This document shows positions 8,781 through 17,862 of a stretch of DNA of 64,000 bases, piece by piece. The position numbers and the translations under genes are program-made. The stretch comes from Chlorobiota bacterium (GTDB taxonomy: Bacteria > Bacteroidota > Ignavibacteria > OLB7), in contig JAQBOZ010000030.1 in assembly GCA_028287785.1 (NCBI GenBank), positions 124,001 to 188,000 on the forward strand, written 5' to 3'. Each line of letters begins with the position of its first letter. Within the stretch, counting starts at the first letter, position 1. The notes beneath the pieces are model-generated. The model had not been told where the DNA came from. It ran no database searches and saw nothing but the letters and a program-made list of their open reading frames with translations.

Positions 8781-10274
8781 ATGATCATGGTCAAGGATCT
8801 TATACATTCATGGGGGAACAGGGGAGGCCGCTTCCTTGTTATTGCCGTCGTGCTGGTGTGCGGCATGAGCGGATGCGTCACCGATCCGGTGACGGGAAGC
8901 AAGAAATTTTCGCTCCTTTCACGCGATCAGGAGATTGCGCTGGGGCAGCAGGGGGATTCGCAGATCGTGGCTCAGTACGGCGTTTATGACGATCCGGCGG
9001 TCGCTTCCTATGTGGAGGGGCTGGGCAAGTCGCTGGCGGCGAAGTCCGAGGACCCCAACTATCCCTATACATTCCGCGTGCTCAACACCCCGGTGGTAAA
9101 CGCCTTTGCGCTTCCCGGCGGATGGGTCTATATCACGCGCGGGCTGATGGCCTATCTGCAGGATGAGGCCCAGCTTGCGGTGGTGATGGGGCATGAGATA
9201 GGCCACGTGAACGCGCATCATACGGCGCGGCAGTATTCAACGCAGCAGCTTACCAGCCTCGGCCTTGGCCTTGCCTCGATCTTCTTCGAGAAGGCACGCC
9301 CGTTCCTCGGCGCCGCGCAGACCGGCCTGCAACTTCTCTTCCTGGCAAACAGCCGCGACGATGAGCGGGAGGCTGATGAGCTTGGCGTCCGTTACGCCAC
9401 GAAGCTCGGATATCAGGCCGGAGAGGCCTCGAAGTTCTTTGAAACGTTGCAGCGGATTGAAGATCAGTCGCAGGGGGGCGCGCTTCCGACCTGGCAGAGC
9501 ACCCATCCCGATCCGGGGGAGCGCGTGGTGAATGTGCAGACGCTGACGGCGAAATATCAGCAGCAGTATCCCAGTGCCCAGTATACCGGCACCGATCCGG
9601 AGCAGTATCTGCCGCATCTGAACAACATGGTGTTTGGCGAAAACCCCCGTCAGGGCTTTGTGCAGGGGGGAGTCTTCTATCAGCCCGATCTTCAGATTCA
9701 GTTCCCGGTGCCGAGCGGCTGGCAGGTTGCCAACTTCGCGACGCAGGTGCAGATGGCGCCTGCGGCCGGCGATGCCGCAATCATCATGACAGCCGGTGGC
9801 AATACCGATCCGACAAGCGCGGCAAACCAGTTTATTCAGGGGAACAACGCTCAGGTGACGAGCGGTGGTCCAACCACGATTGGCGGGTTCCCGGCATATC
9901 AGATTCAAAGCAATCTGAATGTTGATGATGGCAATGGCGGAACAACCGTGTTGACGGCATTGAGCGCCTTTATCAACAAGAACGGCATCCTCTATGTGTT
10001 CCACGGTTATACTACCCAGGCGCAGTTCGGCACCTATGCCTCCACGTTCCAGTCGGTGGAAGGCGGTTTTGCCCAGGTGACAAATCAGTCGGTTCTCTCG
10101 GTGCAGCCATCGCGGCTACAGGTGTTCCACGCTCCGCGCACCGATCAGTTCCAGGCGCTTGTACAGCCAAGCGCTCAGCTCAACTTCTCGGTAAACGATC
10201 TTGCCATTATGAACGAGCGTCAGTTGACCGATCAGGTGGCAGCCGGCACAAGCCTGAAACAGGTGCAGCCGTAA
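8781..10274 (+). CDS. M48 family metalloprotease, lipoprotein
   Basis: The 497-residue protein begins with a lipoprotein signal peptide; the lipobox GMSGC puts the acylated Cys at residue 32. The M48 zinc-protease domain follows: HEIGH at 138-142 (two His ligands and the catalytic Glu) and the third ligand in DDEREADELG. Envelope M48 proteins such as BepA and LoiP degrade or help fold outer-membrane proteins. Residues from about 270 on form a second domain (FQIQFPVPSGW-type start, beta-rich) often seen at the C-terminus of M48 proteins in environmental bacteria; its role is not known. It stands alone and is followed by a strong terminator. The ATG at 8781 follows a weak SD; an internal start at residue 3 is possible. 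Confidence 0.9.
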   Translation: MIMVKDLIHSWGNRGGRFLVIAVVLVCGMSGCVTDPVTGSKKFSLLSRDQEIALGQQGDSQIVAQYGVYDDPAVASYVEGLGKSLAAKSEDPNYPYTFRVLNTPVVNAFALPGGWVYITRGLMAYLQDEAQLAVVMGHEIGHVNAHHTARQYSTQQLTSLGLGLASIFFEKARPFLGAAQTGLQLLFLANSRDDEREADELGVRYATKLGYQAGEASKFFETLQRIEDQSQGGALPTWQSTHPDPGERVVNVQTLTAKYQQQYPSAQYTGTDPEQYLPHLNNMVFGENPRQGFVQGGVFYQPDLQIQFPVPSGWQVANFATQVQMAPAAGDAAIIMTAGGNTDPTSAANQFIQGNNAQVTSGGPTTIGGFPAYQIQSNLNVDDGNGGTTVLTALSAFINKNGILYVFHGYTTQAQFGTYASTFQSVEGGFAQVTNQSVLSVQPSRLQVFHAPRTDQFQALVQPSAQLNFSVNDLAIMNERQLTDQVAAGTSLKQVQP

Positions 10275-10325
10275 GATGATGTGATGGTTCGGTTCTTCAT
10301 TGGTGGATGATTGGTTGTGGATAGG

Positions 10326-10364
10326 CGGTCGCGGGAGATGAGAGTCTCCCGCGACCGTTTTTTT
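10326..10364 (+). terminator. Intrinsic terminator after the M48 gene
   Basis: A perfect 13-bp stem, CGGTCGCGGGAGA / TCTCCCGCGACCG, with a 7-base loop is followed by seven T. It lies about 50 bases past the stop. The rest of 10365-10616 holds no gene that I can support. Confidence 0.95.
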
Positions 10365-10616
10365 GCCAGGATGCCGCGTGATGGATGTTACACGGCTGGG
10401 TCGGCATCGATCATTTGCGATGCGACTGCAATTTCCCGCACCACGACGAAAAAAGATCGCCATCCAGCATATTCATGATCCGGCAGGGCCGACTGAAAAA
10501 GTATCCTCCCGGTACCTTTTTCGCGGAGTGAAAGTGCCGGAGATTGTGGTGGGAAATATTCATCGAATTAATGCGATTATTTCCATATCCACAATCTTCA
10601 CAACCGGGAGTATATC

Positions 10617-12518
10617 ATGATGCGATTATTACGTCGATTCCGCACAGGCAGCGGATGGGGACTTGTCATGCTGTTGTTCTGTCTGATGCGGGCAGACGCT
10701 TGGGGACAGGTTTCTTTCGAGCATGTGTACGCCGCCCCCAACGGAAGCGGTACACGTGGTGTGAGCATGGATCTGGGGTGCGGCACAGCCGGAGGATTTA
10801 TATCGGTCGGAAGCCGGCCGGGCAACGGCACGAATGCCGATGTCTACGTGGTCCGGACAAAAGGGGATGGATCGGTGATCTGGGCGCAATCGTACGATAT
10901 CGGCGCGATAGGCTGGAACGATTATGCCACCAGCATCGTGGAATTGAATTCATCCAACGGATATGCGATTACGGGTATAACGCAGGACAGCGGATCACAT
11001 GACACCTTCGCATCGTTCGATATTTTCGTGATGCAGATCGACTGCGACGGTAATGTCGTCTGGGTGAAGACCTTCGGTGACTCCGCCCACGCCGAACGTG
11101 CCCAGGATATCAAGACCGCTCCGGCGCTTCTCGGAGATGGAACGGAGGATCTGGTGATAGCGGGGGGGCGCAGCACCGCCGGTGGCGGCGTCCGCGATGC
11201 TCTTCTTTTCCGTCTTTCCTCAACCGGCGCCCCGATCTGGGAGCGCACATACGATCTCGGAGTAGGGAAGAGCGAGGGATTTACGGCTCTGACGGTAACC
11301 ACGGTCACTGGTGCCGGCGATATCGTCGCCGTCGGGAGCCGGGAAGTTCTGGTTCCGGGATTGGGATCGAGATCGCAGGGGTTCATGATGCGGGTGGGAC
11401 CGAATGGCCTGATCGGAGGTGGTTCGCAGGGAGCCGCCGATTTCGGGCCCGACAGCAGCAATGAGATATTCCAATCGGTGATTGAATTGAAAGTCGGGCC
11501 GCTGGCGGGAAATCTCGTCGCGATCGGCGAGACCAACGTTTCGCCATCCGGCGACAGGGATATTTATGTGGTGAGAACCGGCTATTCCCCCTGTTCGCCG
11601 AGCGTTCAGAGGAGGATTGGAAACCACGTCGATTCCTATGGGCTGATCGATGACAGCGGTTACGATATCAAGGAGCTGGCGGGCGATATGACGAATTACA
11701 ATGGCATGAGGGGAGGCTATCTGATCCTGACCGGGTACAGCGGCCAGCGGATTACCACACCCACGCCGAATCATCCCACGCCATATCATCACAACAATCT
11801 TGCTCTCCTCGGGCTCGATCCAACGACCCTGATCCCTGTCCGCGGCCCTGTCAGCGGGACTGGACGTCTGTTTGGGGGGGACAGCCTGAATTACGGATCG
11901 TATGGGTATTCCCTGGCGGAGGTGGATAATCTCTCCGGCAGCGGGATGAGGAGGGGGATTATCATATGTGGCCTATCGACTGATGATCTTACGCAACGCC
12001 TAGCCGGAGGTGAATTCTACATCGTAAAGACGGATGATGCGGGTCGCACCGGTTGTGAGTTCAATTGGTTCCCTCCTGACACGCCGATATTGATGTTCCA
12101 CTGTCTCACCCCCATTCCTGCGGCACTCGACCTGGGTGTGGACGTACGATACGAGCTCTGGGGAGCGGATAATGATACGGATGTCTGCCCGCGTCCCATA
12201 TTCCCCAAGCTCACCCCCGGATTCGGAACGGATGATGAGGCTCCGGTAATCGGCTCCTCCATCACATCCGCGCCGAACCCGATCGAGCGTGGACAGGTAT
12301 CGACACTCAGTTATACCGCCGCGACCGAAGGGAAGATCGTTCTTACGGTGGCCGATGAGGTGGGAAAAATCGTCAATCATTCTTCGCTGGACGCGATGCG
12401 GGGAAGAAACGCGATAGCGTTCGATACGCATGATCTCCCCGCGGGAGTCTATATGATCACCATCGCCAACGGCGATGATGTGCAGCGAACGCGAGTCGTC
12501 ATTGTGAGCCGACGATAG
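10617..12518 (+). CDS. T9SS-secreted protein with beta-propeller-like repeats
   Basis: The 633-residue protein has a signal peptide ending near AWGQ and a body of repeated blades. Each blade contains a phrase like DVYVVRTKGDGSVIWAQSYD or DIFVMQIDCDGNVVWVKTFG. These resemble the repeat proteins of FCB bacteria that form beta-propellers. The last 80 residues are a T9SS type A sorting domain: SAPNPIERGQVSTLSYTA, then GKIVNHSSLDAM, then DLPAGVYMITIANGDD and a final basic strand. The protein should cross the outer membrane through T9SS and be attached or released. No enzyme motif is visible. The start is preceded by GGGAGTATATC, a usable RBS. Upstream is a 342-bp gap with the M48 terminator. Confidence 0.85.
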   Translation: MMRLLRRFRTGSGWGLVMLLFCLMRADAWGQVSFEHVYAAPNGSGTRGVSMDLGCGTAGGFISVGSRPGNGTNADVYVVRTKGDGSVIWAQSYDIGAIGWNDYATSIVELNSSNGYAITGITQDSGSHDTFASFDIFVMQIDCDGNVVWVKTFGDSAHAERAQDIKTAPALLGDGTEDLVIAGGRSTAGGGVRDALLFRLSSTGAPIWERTYDLGVGKSEGFTALTVTTVTGAGDIVAVGSREVLVPGLGSRSQGFMMRVGPNGLIGGGSQGAADFGPDSSNEIFQSVIELKVGPLAGNLVAIGETNVSPSGDRDIYVVRTGYSPCSPSVQRRIGNHVDSYGLIDDSGYDIKELAGDMTNYNGMRGGYLILTGYSGQRITTPTPNHPTPYHHNNLALLGLDPTTLIPVRGPVSGTGRLFGGDSLNYGSYGYSLAEVDNLSGSGMRRGIIICGLSTDDLTQRLAGGEFYIVKTDDAGRTGCEFNWFPPDTPILMFHCLTPIPAALDLGVDVRYELWGADNDTDVCPRPIFPKLTPGFGTDDEAPVIGSSITSAPNPIERGQVSTLSYTAATEGKIVLTVADEVGKIVNHSSLDAMRGRNAIAFDTHDLPAGVYMITIANGDDVQRTRVVIVSRR

Positions 12519-12574
12519 CCGCTACGTCCGACCTGGCGTCGAAGTCCTTGGCCGGATATTCAGGCCGGCATGCA

Positions 12575-12612
12575 GACGGGGGAGTCGAACAATCGGCTCC
12601 CCCGTCCTGTTT
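12575..12612 (+). terminator. Probable terminator hairpin
   Basis: A 10-bp stem, GACGGGGGAG / CTCCCCCGTC, with a 12-base loop is followed by CTGTTT. It lies about 55 bases past the T9SS gene. The T run is short. The rest of the gap to 12856 shows no gene. Confidence 0.6.
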
Positions 12613-12856
12613 ATGGCGGGATACCGCAAATCGAGCCATGAACAGCACCCGGCGGCATCTTCGGCGAAGCGATGATCCCTGGCGGGGAAGCCCGGCACAT
12701 CATGCCGAACCCCGCGCCACGCACCGTATATTTATGGCCCGGAACTCCTCGGCGTGTCCCCTGTTTCCCTTCGATACGCGAATCTTTTGTCTGGGAACCC
12801 GCCACGCGCGAACTTTACCGATAATAATTCTTCATTTCCCTAGAGAGACTTCGTCC

Positions 12857-13438
12857 ATGATCCTTTCCGATAGTGAAATTCTCCGCGCAATCAGTGCCGG
12901 TGAGATCGTCATAGAGCCATACCGCCGTGAGTCGCTCGGCAGCAACAGCTACGATGTTCATCTCGGCGAAACCCTCGCCATGTATGACGAGCTTCTGCTG
13001 GACGCCCGCAAGCACAACACGATCACATCGTTTCGCATCCCCGAGGAGGGCTTCGTTCTGCTACCGGAGCGGTTTTATCTGGGGGTGACCATGGAGTATA
13101 CCGAATCGCACAAGCACGTTCCATTCCTGGAGGGAAAGAGCTCTGTCGGGCGTCTCGGCATCGATATTCACGCAACGGCGGGGAAGGGGGACGTGGGGTT
13201 CTGCAACCACTGGACGCTGGAGATATCGGTGAAGCAACCCATCCGAGTCTATGGCGGCATGCCGATCGGTCAGCTTATCTACTTTGCCACAAGCGGCGAG
13301 GTGGAGGTTCCGTACAACATCAAGGGGAGCGCGAAATACAACGGCCGCAGCACCCAGCCCGTTGAGAGCATGATGTGGAAGAACTTTGAGGAGAAGTTGT
13401 TTATCGAAATCGACCACAAAGCAACAGTAGGTGAATAG
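12857..13438 (+). CDS. dcd: dCTP deaminase
   Basis: The 193-residue protein converts dCTP to dUTP (or, in bifunctional forms, to dUMP) for thymidylate synthesis in the cytosol. Family motifs are ESLGSNSYDVHLG near the N-terminus, the substrate-binding GKSSVGRLGI, and the core with the catalytic Glu in WTLEISV followed by GMPIGQLIYF. It fits the trimeric Dcd/dUTPase fold. The ATG at 12857 is chosen over longer frames because family proteins begin with a short ILSDxEI segment, and AGAGAGA lies upstream. Whether it also hydrolyses dUTP cannot be decided here. The 3' end overlaps the convergent gene at 13401 by 38 bases. Confidence 0.92.
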   Translation: MILSDSEILRAISAGEIVIEPYRRESLGSNSYDVHLGETLAMYDELLLDARKHNTITSFRIPEEGFVLLPERFYLGVTMEYTESHKHVPFLEGKSSVGRLGIDIHATAGKGDVGFCNHWTLEISVKQPIRVYGGMPIGQLIYFATSGEVEVPYNIKGSAKYNGRSTQPVESMMWKNFEEKLFIEIDHKATVGE

Positions 13439-13886
13439 AGGATTTCAGGGGGATCTCGCGGATGCTGCCGGCTTCCTCAGGATGTTCCACACGCTCTCCC
13501 CGCGCCGCGATATGAAGCGTCAGCAGATCGTGCAGGGTCGGCTTCTTCAGGTCCACCATCGTCCGCAGGGAGAGAGTGATCCCCTTCATATTCGCGTGGA
13601 CGGTGTTGAACCAGCGCGGGTTTTTCGTGAGCGATAGATCGCACCAGATCACCTTCCTCTCCACCACGTCGATGACAAGCGGAATCGCGAGCCGCGTGTT
13701 CGCGGTGATATCCACCCGGTCCTGAACGGTCCTCATAGCATTTTCCGAGAGCCGGCAGCGCGCGGACGGCAGTTCCGGGAGGGCGTTCTCCACTGCATAC
13801 GCGTTCGCCAGGTTTCCCTTTGGGAAGAAGGTTCGCAGGCCGTTTCCCTCTTCACCGGGAATATCGTTCCGTCGTTTGAAGTGCAT
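13401..13886 (-). CDS. Conserved protein of unknown function, possibly a fragment
   Basis: The 161 residues after the ATG at 13886 read like a real domain: RTFFPKGNLANAYAVENALP, then LAIPLVIDVVERKVIWCDLSL, then LHDLLTLHIAARGE. From memory, similar text occurs in uncharacterised proteins found near TerD-type tellurium-resistance genes in cyanobacteria and other phyla; I cannot confirm this here. Known relatives are, as I recall, longer, so this may be a truncated copy. The frame stays open up to 14102, but that extension lies close to the next gene's upstream region and looks less protein-like. The C-terminus overlaps the end of dcd tail to tail. The RBS is weak. Confidence 0.55.
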   Translation of the reverse strand: MHFKRRNDIPGEEGNGLRTFFPKGNLANAYAVENALPELPSARCRLSENAMRTVQDRVDITANTRLAIPLVIDVVERKVIWCDLSLTKNPRWFNTVHANMKGITLSLRTMVDLKKPTLHDLLTLHIAARGERVEHPEEAGSIREIPLKSSIHLLLLCGRFR

Positions 13887-14128
13887 GACAACCTGAAGGA
13901 GTACCGGGGTGGAGACGCCATCAGCGACATCTCCGATGCCGTTGCCCCCTTGTGTCCCATGAAAGGCGATGAGGCCTTCCGCGCGTGATTCACGGATAGC
14001 GGAAGCATTGCGTGACACATCCCGCAACCCTAGTATATTTGCCGCCACTTTCACCCCGGCCCATCGTTCACACGCCGCGTATGGTTCGTATGCGCGGTAC
14101 ATCCATTTCGGTTAATGAGGTATTCAGC

Positions 14129-14623
14129 ATGAAGTTCAACAGGCTTCTCATGACGGCACTGCTCCTCGGAGCTGCGTTGACAGTCCAGCGCGCACATGCC
14201 CAGGGAACCACCGGCGGCACACTTCCCAGCGAACAGTTCGGCATCGGAGTGAACATCGACGGCGTTTCAGGGCAGTATGCCTTCTCGCCGAACTTTCAGG
14301 CCGGGATGATTGTCAACCTCTGGCATATGTCCGGCGGCGCTGCAAGCTCCTCCTCCTATGCCATCGGCCCGTTTGTCCGCTATATGTTCGATGGCGTCGT
14401 CAACCCGTTTGTCCAGGGAAATCTGGCGTTCACCGGCTCCACGGGGGCTGATTCACAGACGAATATGACCTTCCTCGCCGGCCTCGAATATTTCTTTACC
14501 CGCAATGTCGGCGCGTTTGCCGCCACTCCCATCCTCGAGTTCAGCATCGGCGGCGCGGGGGGGACAGGTCTTGGCATCGGGGCCAGGGTGATTGGCGGAG
14601 GGGAGTGGTTCTTCAATCGGTGA
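14129..14623 (+). CDS. Small outer-membrane beta-barrel-like protein
   Basis: The 164-residue protein has a clear signal peptide (MKFNRLLMTALLLGAALTV, cleavage near AHAQ). The mature part has alternating hydrophobic strands rich in Gly, Phe and Tyr (FQAGMIVNLWHM, YAIGPFVRYMFDG, NMTFLAGLEYFFTRNVGAF) and ends in GGEWFFNR, an aromatic C-terminus as in OmpX/OmpW-type barrels. It is predicted to sit in the outer membrane with about eight strands. The specific role is unknown. The ATG at 14129 is chosen by the signal peptide. Its TGA overlaps the next gene's ATG (TGATG), so the two are coupled. Confidence 0.75.
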   Translation: MKFNRLLMTALLLGAALTVQRAHAQGTTGGTLPSEQFGIGVNIDGVSGQYAFSPNFQAGMIVNLWHMSGGAASSSSYAIGPFVRYMFDGVVNPFVQGNLAFTGSTGADSQTNMTFLAGLEYFFTRNVGAFAATPILEFSIGGAGGTGLGIGARVIGGGEWFFNR

Positions 14624-15486
14624 TGGAGATGGAGAGCCTGGCGCGGCGGCGTGATGTTCCCCGCTTTGCGGAGATGATCGATGAGCTGCTGGATGTGGCG
14701 CTTCCACGATTCCCCGGCCGCTCGCTCCTCCTGCGGGATGTCGCCGTGCGACTGCTTGGCCTCCGGCGATTTCAGTCGATCGTCGATGCGGCCTGGGGAA
14801 GGGCGGCCGATGGATGCTACATGTCCGAGGTGCTGCGGGAGATGGAGATTACGTGGGATATCATGCGACGTGGCTCCGTTCCGATTCCTGAACATGGCCC
14901 GCTGATCGCCGTCGCCAATCATCCCACCGGCATGCTGGAAGGGCTGATCCTTGCCGAGATGCTCCGTTCAGTCCGTCAGGATGCCAGGGTCATGGCGCTG
15001 CATCTTCTCTCGATTCTCCCCGGCCTTCGCGATGAGCTGATTCTGGTGGACCCGTACGGACGGAGCGATTCCCCACGGTTCAACATCGGGCCGATGCGGG
15101 AGGCGCTCCGATGGCTGCGCGATGGAAATACGCTTGGCATGTTTCCCGCCGGTGCCGTTTCAAAACCGATCCGTCGCGAGCGCCGCGTTGCCGATACTCC
15201 CTGGAGCCCAACGCTGGCCCGGCTGGTCAGACGGAGCGGCGCGACGGTGCTCCCCGTCTACTTTTCAATCAATAATCGGTTTCCGTTTCATCTGGTCGGC
15301 ATGATCAACCGCGGCCTTCAGGCGCCGCTGATCGTGCGCGAGCTGTTGAACAAGCAGGGGATGAAGATCACGGTGATGGTGGGCGACCCGATATCGCCCC
15401 ACAGGATGACGGAGTTCGCGGGGGATGCTGAAATGGCGGAGTTCCTCCGACGGGAAACCTATGCGCTGGCCGCCACCACGGAATAA
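14623..15486 (+). CDS. Lysophospholipid acyltransferase family protein (PlsC-like)
   Basis: The 287-residue protein belongs to the glycerolipid acyltransferase superfamily. The first motif is NHPTGMLEG (NHx4-type, with Glu in place of the usual Asp), and the third is the MFPAGAVSK segment (FPxG type). This variant occurs in the hemolysin-like acyltransferases linked to ornithine-lipid synthesis, so transfer of an acyl chain to a lyso-lipid at the inner membrane is likely. The ATG at 14623 overlaps the preceding stop as TGATG, with GGAGGGGAG just upstream as RBS; a GTG at 14605 is the alternative. Co-translation with a barrel protein suggests an envelope role. Confidence 0.82.
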   Translation: MEMESLARRRDVPRFAEMIDELLDVALPRFPGRSLLLRDVAVRLLGLRRFQSIVDAAWGRAADGCYMSEVLREMEITWDIMRRGSVPIPEHGPLIAVANHPTGMLEGLILAEMLRSVRQDARVMALHLLSILPGLRDELILVDPYGRSDSPRFNIGPMREALRWLRDGNTLGMFPAGAVSKPIRRERRVADTPWSPTLARLVRRSGATVLPVYFSINNRFPFHLVGMINRGLQAPLIVRELLNKQGMKITVMVGDPISPHRMTEFAGDAEMAEFLRRETYALAATTE

Positions 15487-15503
15487 TGTTCCTCCCGGTG
15501 CGT

Positions 15504-15926
15504 TCAGGGGCGGTACGCCGGGCGCGTATATCGGTAGGCCCAGGCGATAAACACTGCCTGCAACGGCAACCGGAGCCAGAGAATGGCCGGATCGATGCCG
15601 GGAAAATAACTGGGATGGAGCGCCATGTGGATGTTGGCCGGAAAAACCGCGATCAGCAGCGCGATCGACCCCCACGCGGCCAGCCTCATATACCGTGGAA
15701 ACAGAATCAGCACGCCAAGGAGCAGCTCGGCAAGGCCGCTCAGACCCACCAGCAGTTGGGGGAATGGAAGATACGGTGGGATGATTCGAACGTAACCGGC
15801 CGGATTGATGAAGTGGTTGAGCCCCGCAAGCGCCAGGGATATTCCGAAAATATATCGTGTCACTGATCGGTTGAGCGTGGATGAATATCCGTAGCCCGAA
15901 AATGGATCTGTAAGCGTTCCGTGCAT
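15504..15926 (-). CDS. DoxX family small membrane protein
   Basis: The 140-residue protein has four membrane helices in the DoxX pattern: RYIFGISLALAGLNHFINP, then PFPQLLVGLSGLAELLLGVL, then AAWGSIALLIAVFPANIHMA and a C-terminal LRLPLQAVFIAWAYRYT. The segment NHFINPAGYVRIIPPYLP is characteristic of this subfamily. DoxX proteins are small inner-membrane proteins of mostly unknown function. The ATG at 15926 is preferred because the longer frame to 16010 is polar and has no homologous feel. It converges with the acyltransferase gene with a 17-base gap. Confidence 0.85.
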   Translation of the reverse strand: MHGTLTDPFSGYGYSSTLNRSVTRYIFGISLALAGLNHFINPAGYVRIIPPYLPFPQLLVGLSGLAELLLGVLILFPRYMRLAAWGSIALLIAVFPANIHMALHPSYFPGIDPAILWLRLPLQAVFIAWAYRYTRPAYRP

Positions 15927-16086
15927 CGTCGGAGTAAATATATCGGAAATTCGGTGACCCGATGCGCTTTCACGATACGTATCGCAAAACGCGAAGGCAG
16001 AGCTTCCCATCGGTTTTATACAAATCTACGCCGGTGGTGAATCAGGAATGCTACGTACAAATTACTTAGCTGACTGTTGAACATCA

Positions 16087-16204
16087 TGGGGTTGTCCCCC
16101 CCACAGAAGCTATGTCGCCCCGTTGGGGCTTGATCAAATCTTCTCTTCCTTTCTTCAAGCCCCGGAGGGGCGCAATCCCTGCTGCGTGGGGCATGGCCCC
16201 GCAC
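16087..16204 (+). repeat. Family B palindromic repeat, copy 1
   Basis: The segment contains AGAAGCTATGTCGCCCCGTTGG, the palindrome GCCCCGTTGGGGC, CAAGCCCCGGAGGGGCGCAA and the hairpin GTGGGGCATGGCCCCGCAC. It aligns, in the same order, with the reverse complement of 20528-20657 and with the 3' half seen at 47541-47593. It lies between two minus-strand genes. No protein is encoded. Confidence 0.8.
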
Positions 16205-16205
16205 A

Positions 16206-16520
16206 TCAGGAATAATCAGGGCCATCCGTACCGGCCAATATCTCCGTCGATATCACCGATGCGGCCCGCAGGTGGAGAAAAGGGGCAAGCTCGTCGTCCC
16301 GGCGGTACATCGCCAGCCGCCCGGCGTCGGGAAACGCCACGATATGGATTTCCTTCACTGTGCCGTCATCATCGGGATTATCCGCCACAACCGTCCGCTC
16401 GATCGCGCCGCCATATTTCGCCATTACCCCGGCGGCGAGCCGTTCAAATGCCCGGAATTCATCGAGATGACTCCGCCGGACGGTGAGAATTGCGACCAGT
16501 ATCACCCGGCTGCCGTTCAT
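16206..16520 (-). CDS. DUF1330-like dimeric alpha-beta barrel protein
   Basis: The 104-residue protein starts VILVAILTVRRSHLDEFRAF, contains AAGVMAKYGGAIERTVV, and has a second half VKEIHIVAFPDAGRLAMYRR. This pattern of a ferredoxin-like fold with a FPD segment resembles DUF1330 and related small alpha-beta barrel proteins (antibiotic-biosynthesis-monooxygenase-like). No active site can be assigned. It abuts repeat copy B1 at its 3' end. The start ATG at 16520 has no strong SD. Confidence 0.7.
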   Translation of the reverse strand: MNGSRVILVAILTVRRSHLDEFRAFERLAAGVMAKYGGAIERTVVADNPDDDGTVKEIHIVAFPDAGRLAMYRRDDELAPFLHLRAASVISTEILAGTDGPDYS

Positions 16521-16559
16521 GATGGAAATGATATATCCGACGTGCCGCGCATGACGCGA

Positions 16560-17147
16560 TTATTCGTACGATCTGAAAAGATAATCGAAATATCCCGGCA
16601 CTTCCCTCATCAGGGAATAGATATCACGCAGCTCGAAATAATTCGCGTGCGCCGAATATACCGGCGATATTCCGGAGCGCTCCACCGCCAGCATCGTCCG
16701 GGGAATATGAAAATACTGGGAAACCACCATCGCGTTCCTCCATCCGTGCGCCTTCATTATCCTGGCGGAATTGCGCGCGGTGTGATACGTCGTCAGTCCG
16801 TTGCTGTCGGGATAGATATGATTTCCCGGAATTCCGTGCGCCACCAGATATTGTTTCATCACCGCCGCCTCGTTGCAGCCCTCCTCCCCAATGCCGCCGC
16901 TGACGATGATATCCCTTATGTTTTTCTCCCTGTACAGCTCGATGGCCCTCTCCAGCCGGGCCGCCAGCCGAGCCGAGGGAGTGCCGTCTCGCTGAACGGT
17001 GTTTCCCGGAATAATCGCCACGTCCGCCACCGCGATATCATCGCGCAGCCCAAAGACCGCGATTGACACCGCGGCAAAACAGTATATCGCGGCAAGGGCG
17101 ATCGCCGTGGTTATCGCAAATCGCCGGGCGCGCCGACCATCCATCAT
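16560..17147 (-). CDS. YdcF/SanA/ElyC family (DUF218) membrane protein
   Basis: The 195-residue protein has one N-terminal membrane helix (FAITTAIALAAIYCFAAVSI) and a DUF218 domain. Typical marks are VAIIPGNTVQRDGTPSARLA, then LYREKNIRDIIVSGGIGEEG, EAAVMKQYLVAHGIP, DSNGLTTYHTARNS and VVSQYFHIPRTMLA. Family members (SanA, ElyC, YdcF) take part in envelope integrity, for example lipid-carrier or peptidoglycan precursor metabolism. The domain faces the periplasm or cytosol depending on topology; the single N-terminal helix suggests periplasm. It is close to the DinB gene on the same strand (60 bases). Confidence 0.88.
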   Translation of the reverse strand: MMDGRRARRFAITTAIALAAIYCFAAVSIAVFGLRDDIAVADVAIIPGNTVQRDGTPSARLAARLERAIELYREKNIRDIIVSGGIGEEGCNEAAVMKQYLVAHGIPGNHIYPDSNGLTTYHTARNSARIMKAHGWRNAMVVSQYFHIPRTMLAVERSGISPVYSAHANYFELRDIYSLMREVPGYFDYLFRSYE

Positions 17148-17207
17148 GGTTCCATCGGCATAGAATGGAATTCCGGAACCGGGTTGATTATCGATGTTGA
17201 TTCGTGA

Positions 17208-17735
17208 TTACGATAAATATCGTTCGCGAATAACCTCGCGATGGTGGATTTCATGGCCGGCGATGATACGGGCCAGGGCCCGCACGCTGACGGGATAGCC
17301 GCTTGCCACTCCCTCACGCTTCCAGCCTTCATCATCCAGATGGCGGAACAGGTGGATGTTGGCGCGGCGGAGAAGCGTGAACTCCTCCACCAGATCGCTC
17401 AACGGAATCCGGTCGAATGCGCCGTTGCGTACATATTCGTTCTGATCAAACCCTTCGATCGGCGTCGCGTCGCTGCGGGAAAAGCGGAGGACGCGATATC
17501 CGAAAATCCGTTCGCCGTCGATCATATGGCCGAGCACTTCCTTGATGCTCCATTTTTCCGGCGCATACCGGTGCATCGCTTCCGACTCGGATATTCCGGC
17601 GAAAAAGGCGGTGGTTTCATCAAGCTGCCGGGTCAGGGTTTCAACGACATCTCCGCCGGGAAAGCGGGAGACGTATTGTTCATAATAGGGAGCGTACTCG
17701 GAAACTTCGGGCTGCTGGGCGATCGATGCTGGCAT
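17208..17735 (-). CDS. DinB family protein
   Basis: The 175-residue protein shows the DinB-like four-helix fold (DinB_2 type). The N-terminal part has LTRQLDETTAFFAGISESEA, then KWSIKEVLGHMIDGERIFGY with a first metal-binding His, and the last helix has IAGHEIHHREVIRERYL with two His. This three-His site is typical of the family, which includes thiol-dependent metalloenzymes such as YfiT and bacillithiol transferases. The substrate is unknown. No thiol-synthesis gene is seen near it. Confidence 0.88.
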   Translation of the reverse strand: MPASIAQQPEVSEYAPYYEQYVSRFPGGDVVETLTRQLDETTAFFAGISESEAMHRYAPEKWSIKEVLGHMIDGERIFGYRVLRFSRSDATPIEGFDQNEYVRNGAFDRIPLSDLVEEFTLLRRANIHLFRHLDDEGWKREGVASGYPVSVRALARIIAGHEIHHREVIRERYLS

Positions 17736-17862
17736 ATCGGTATCCTCGGGGAATGTTGTGCCGGGCGTCCGGCCGGACGCGGTTGGAAACGAACATACGA
17801 AGCGGCGGGTTATGGGGCGATCTCACGTATCATGCTGTTACCGAATTGCGTAAAGAGACGGT

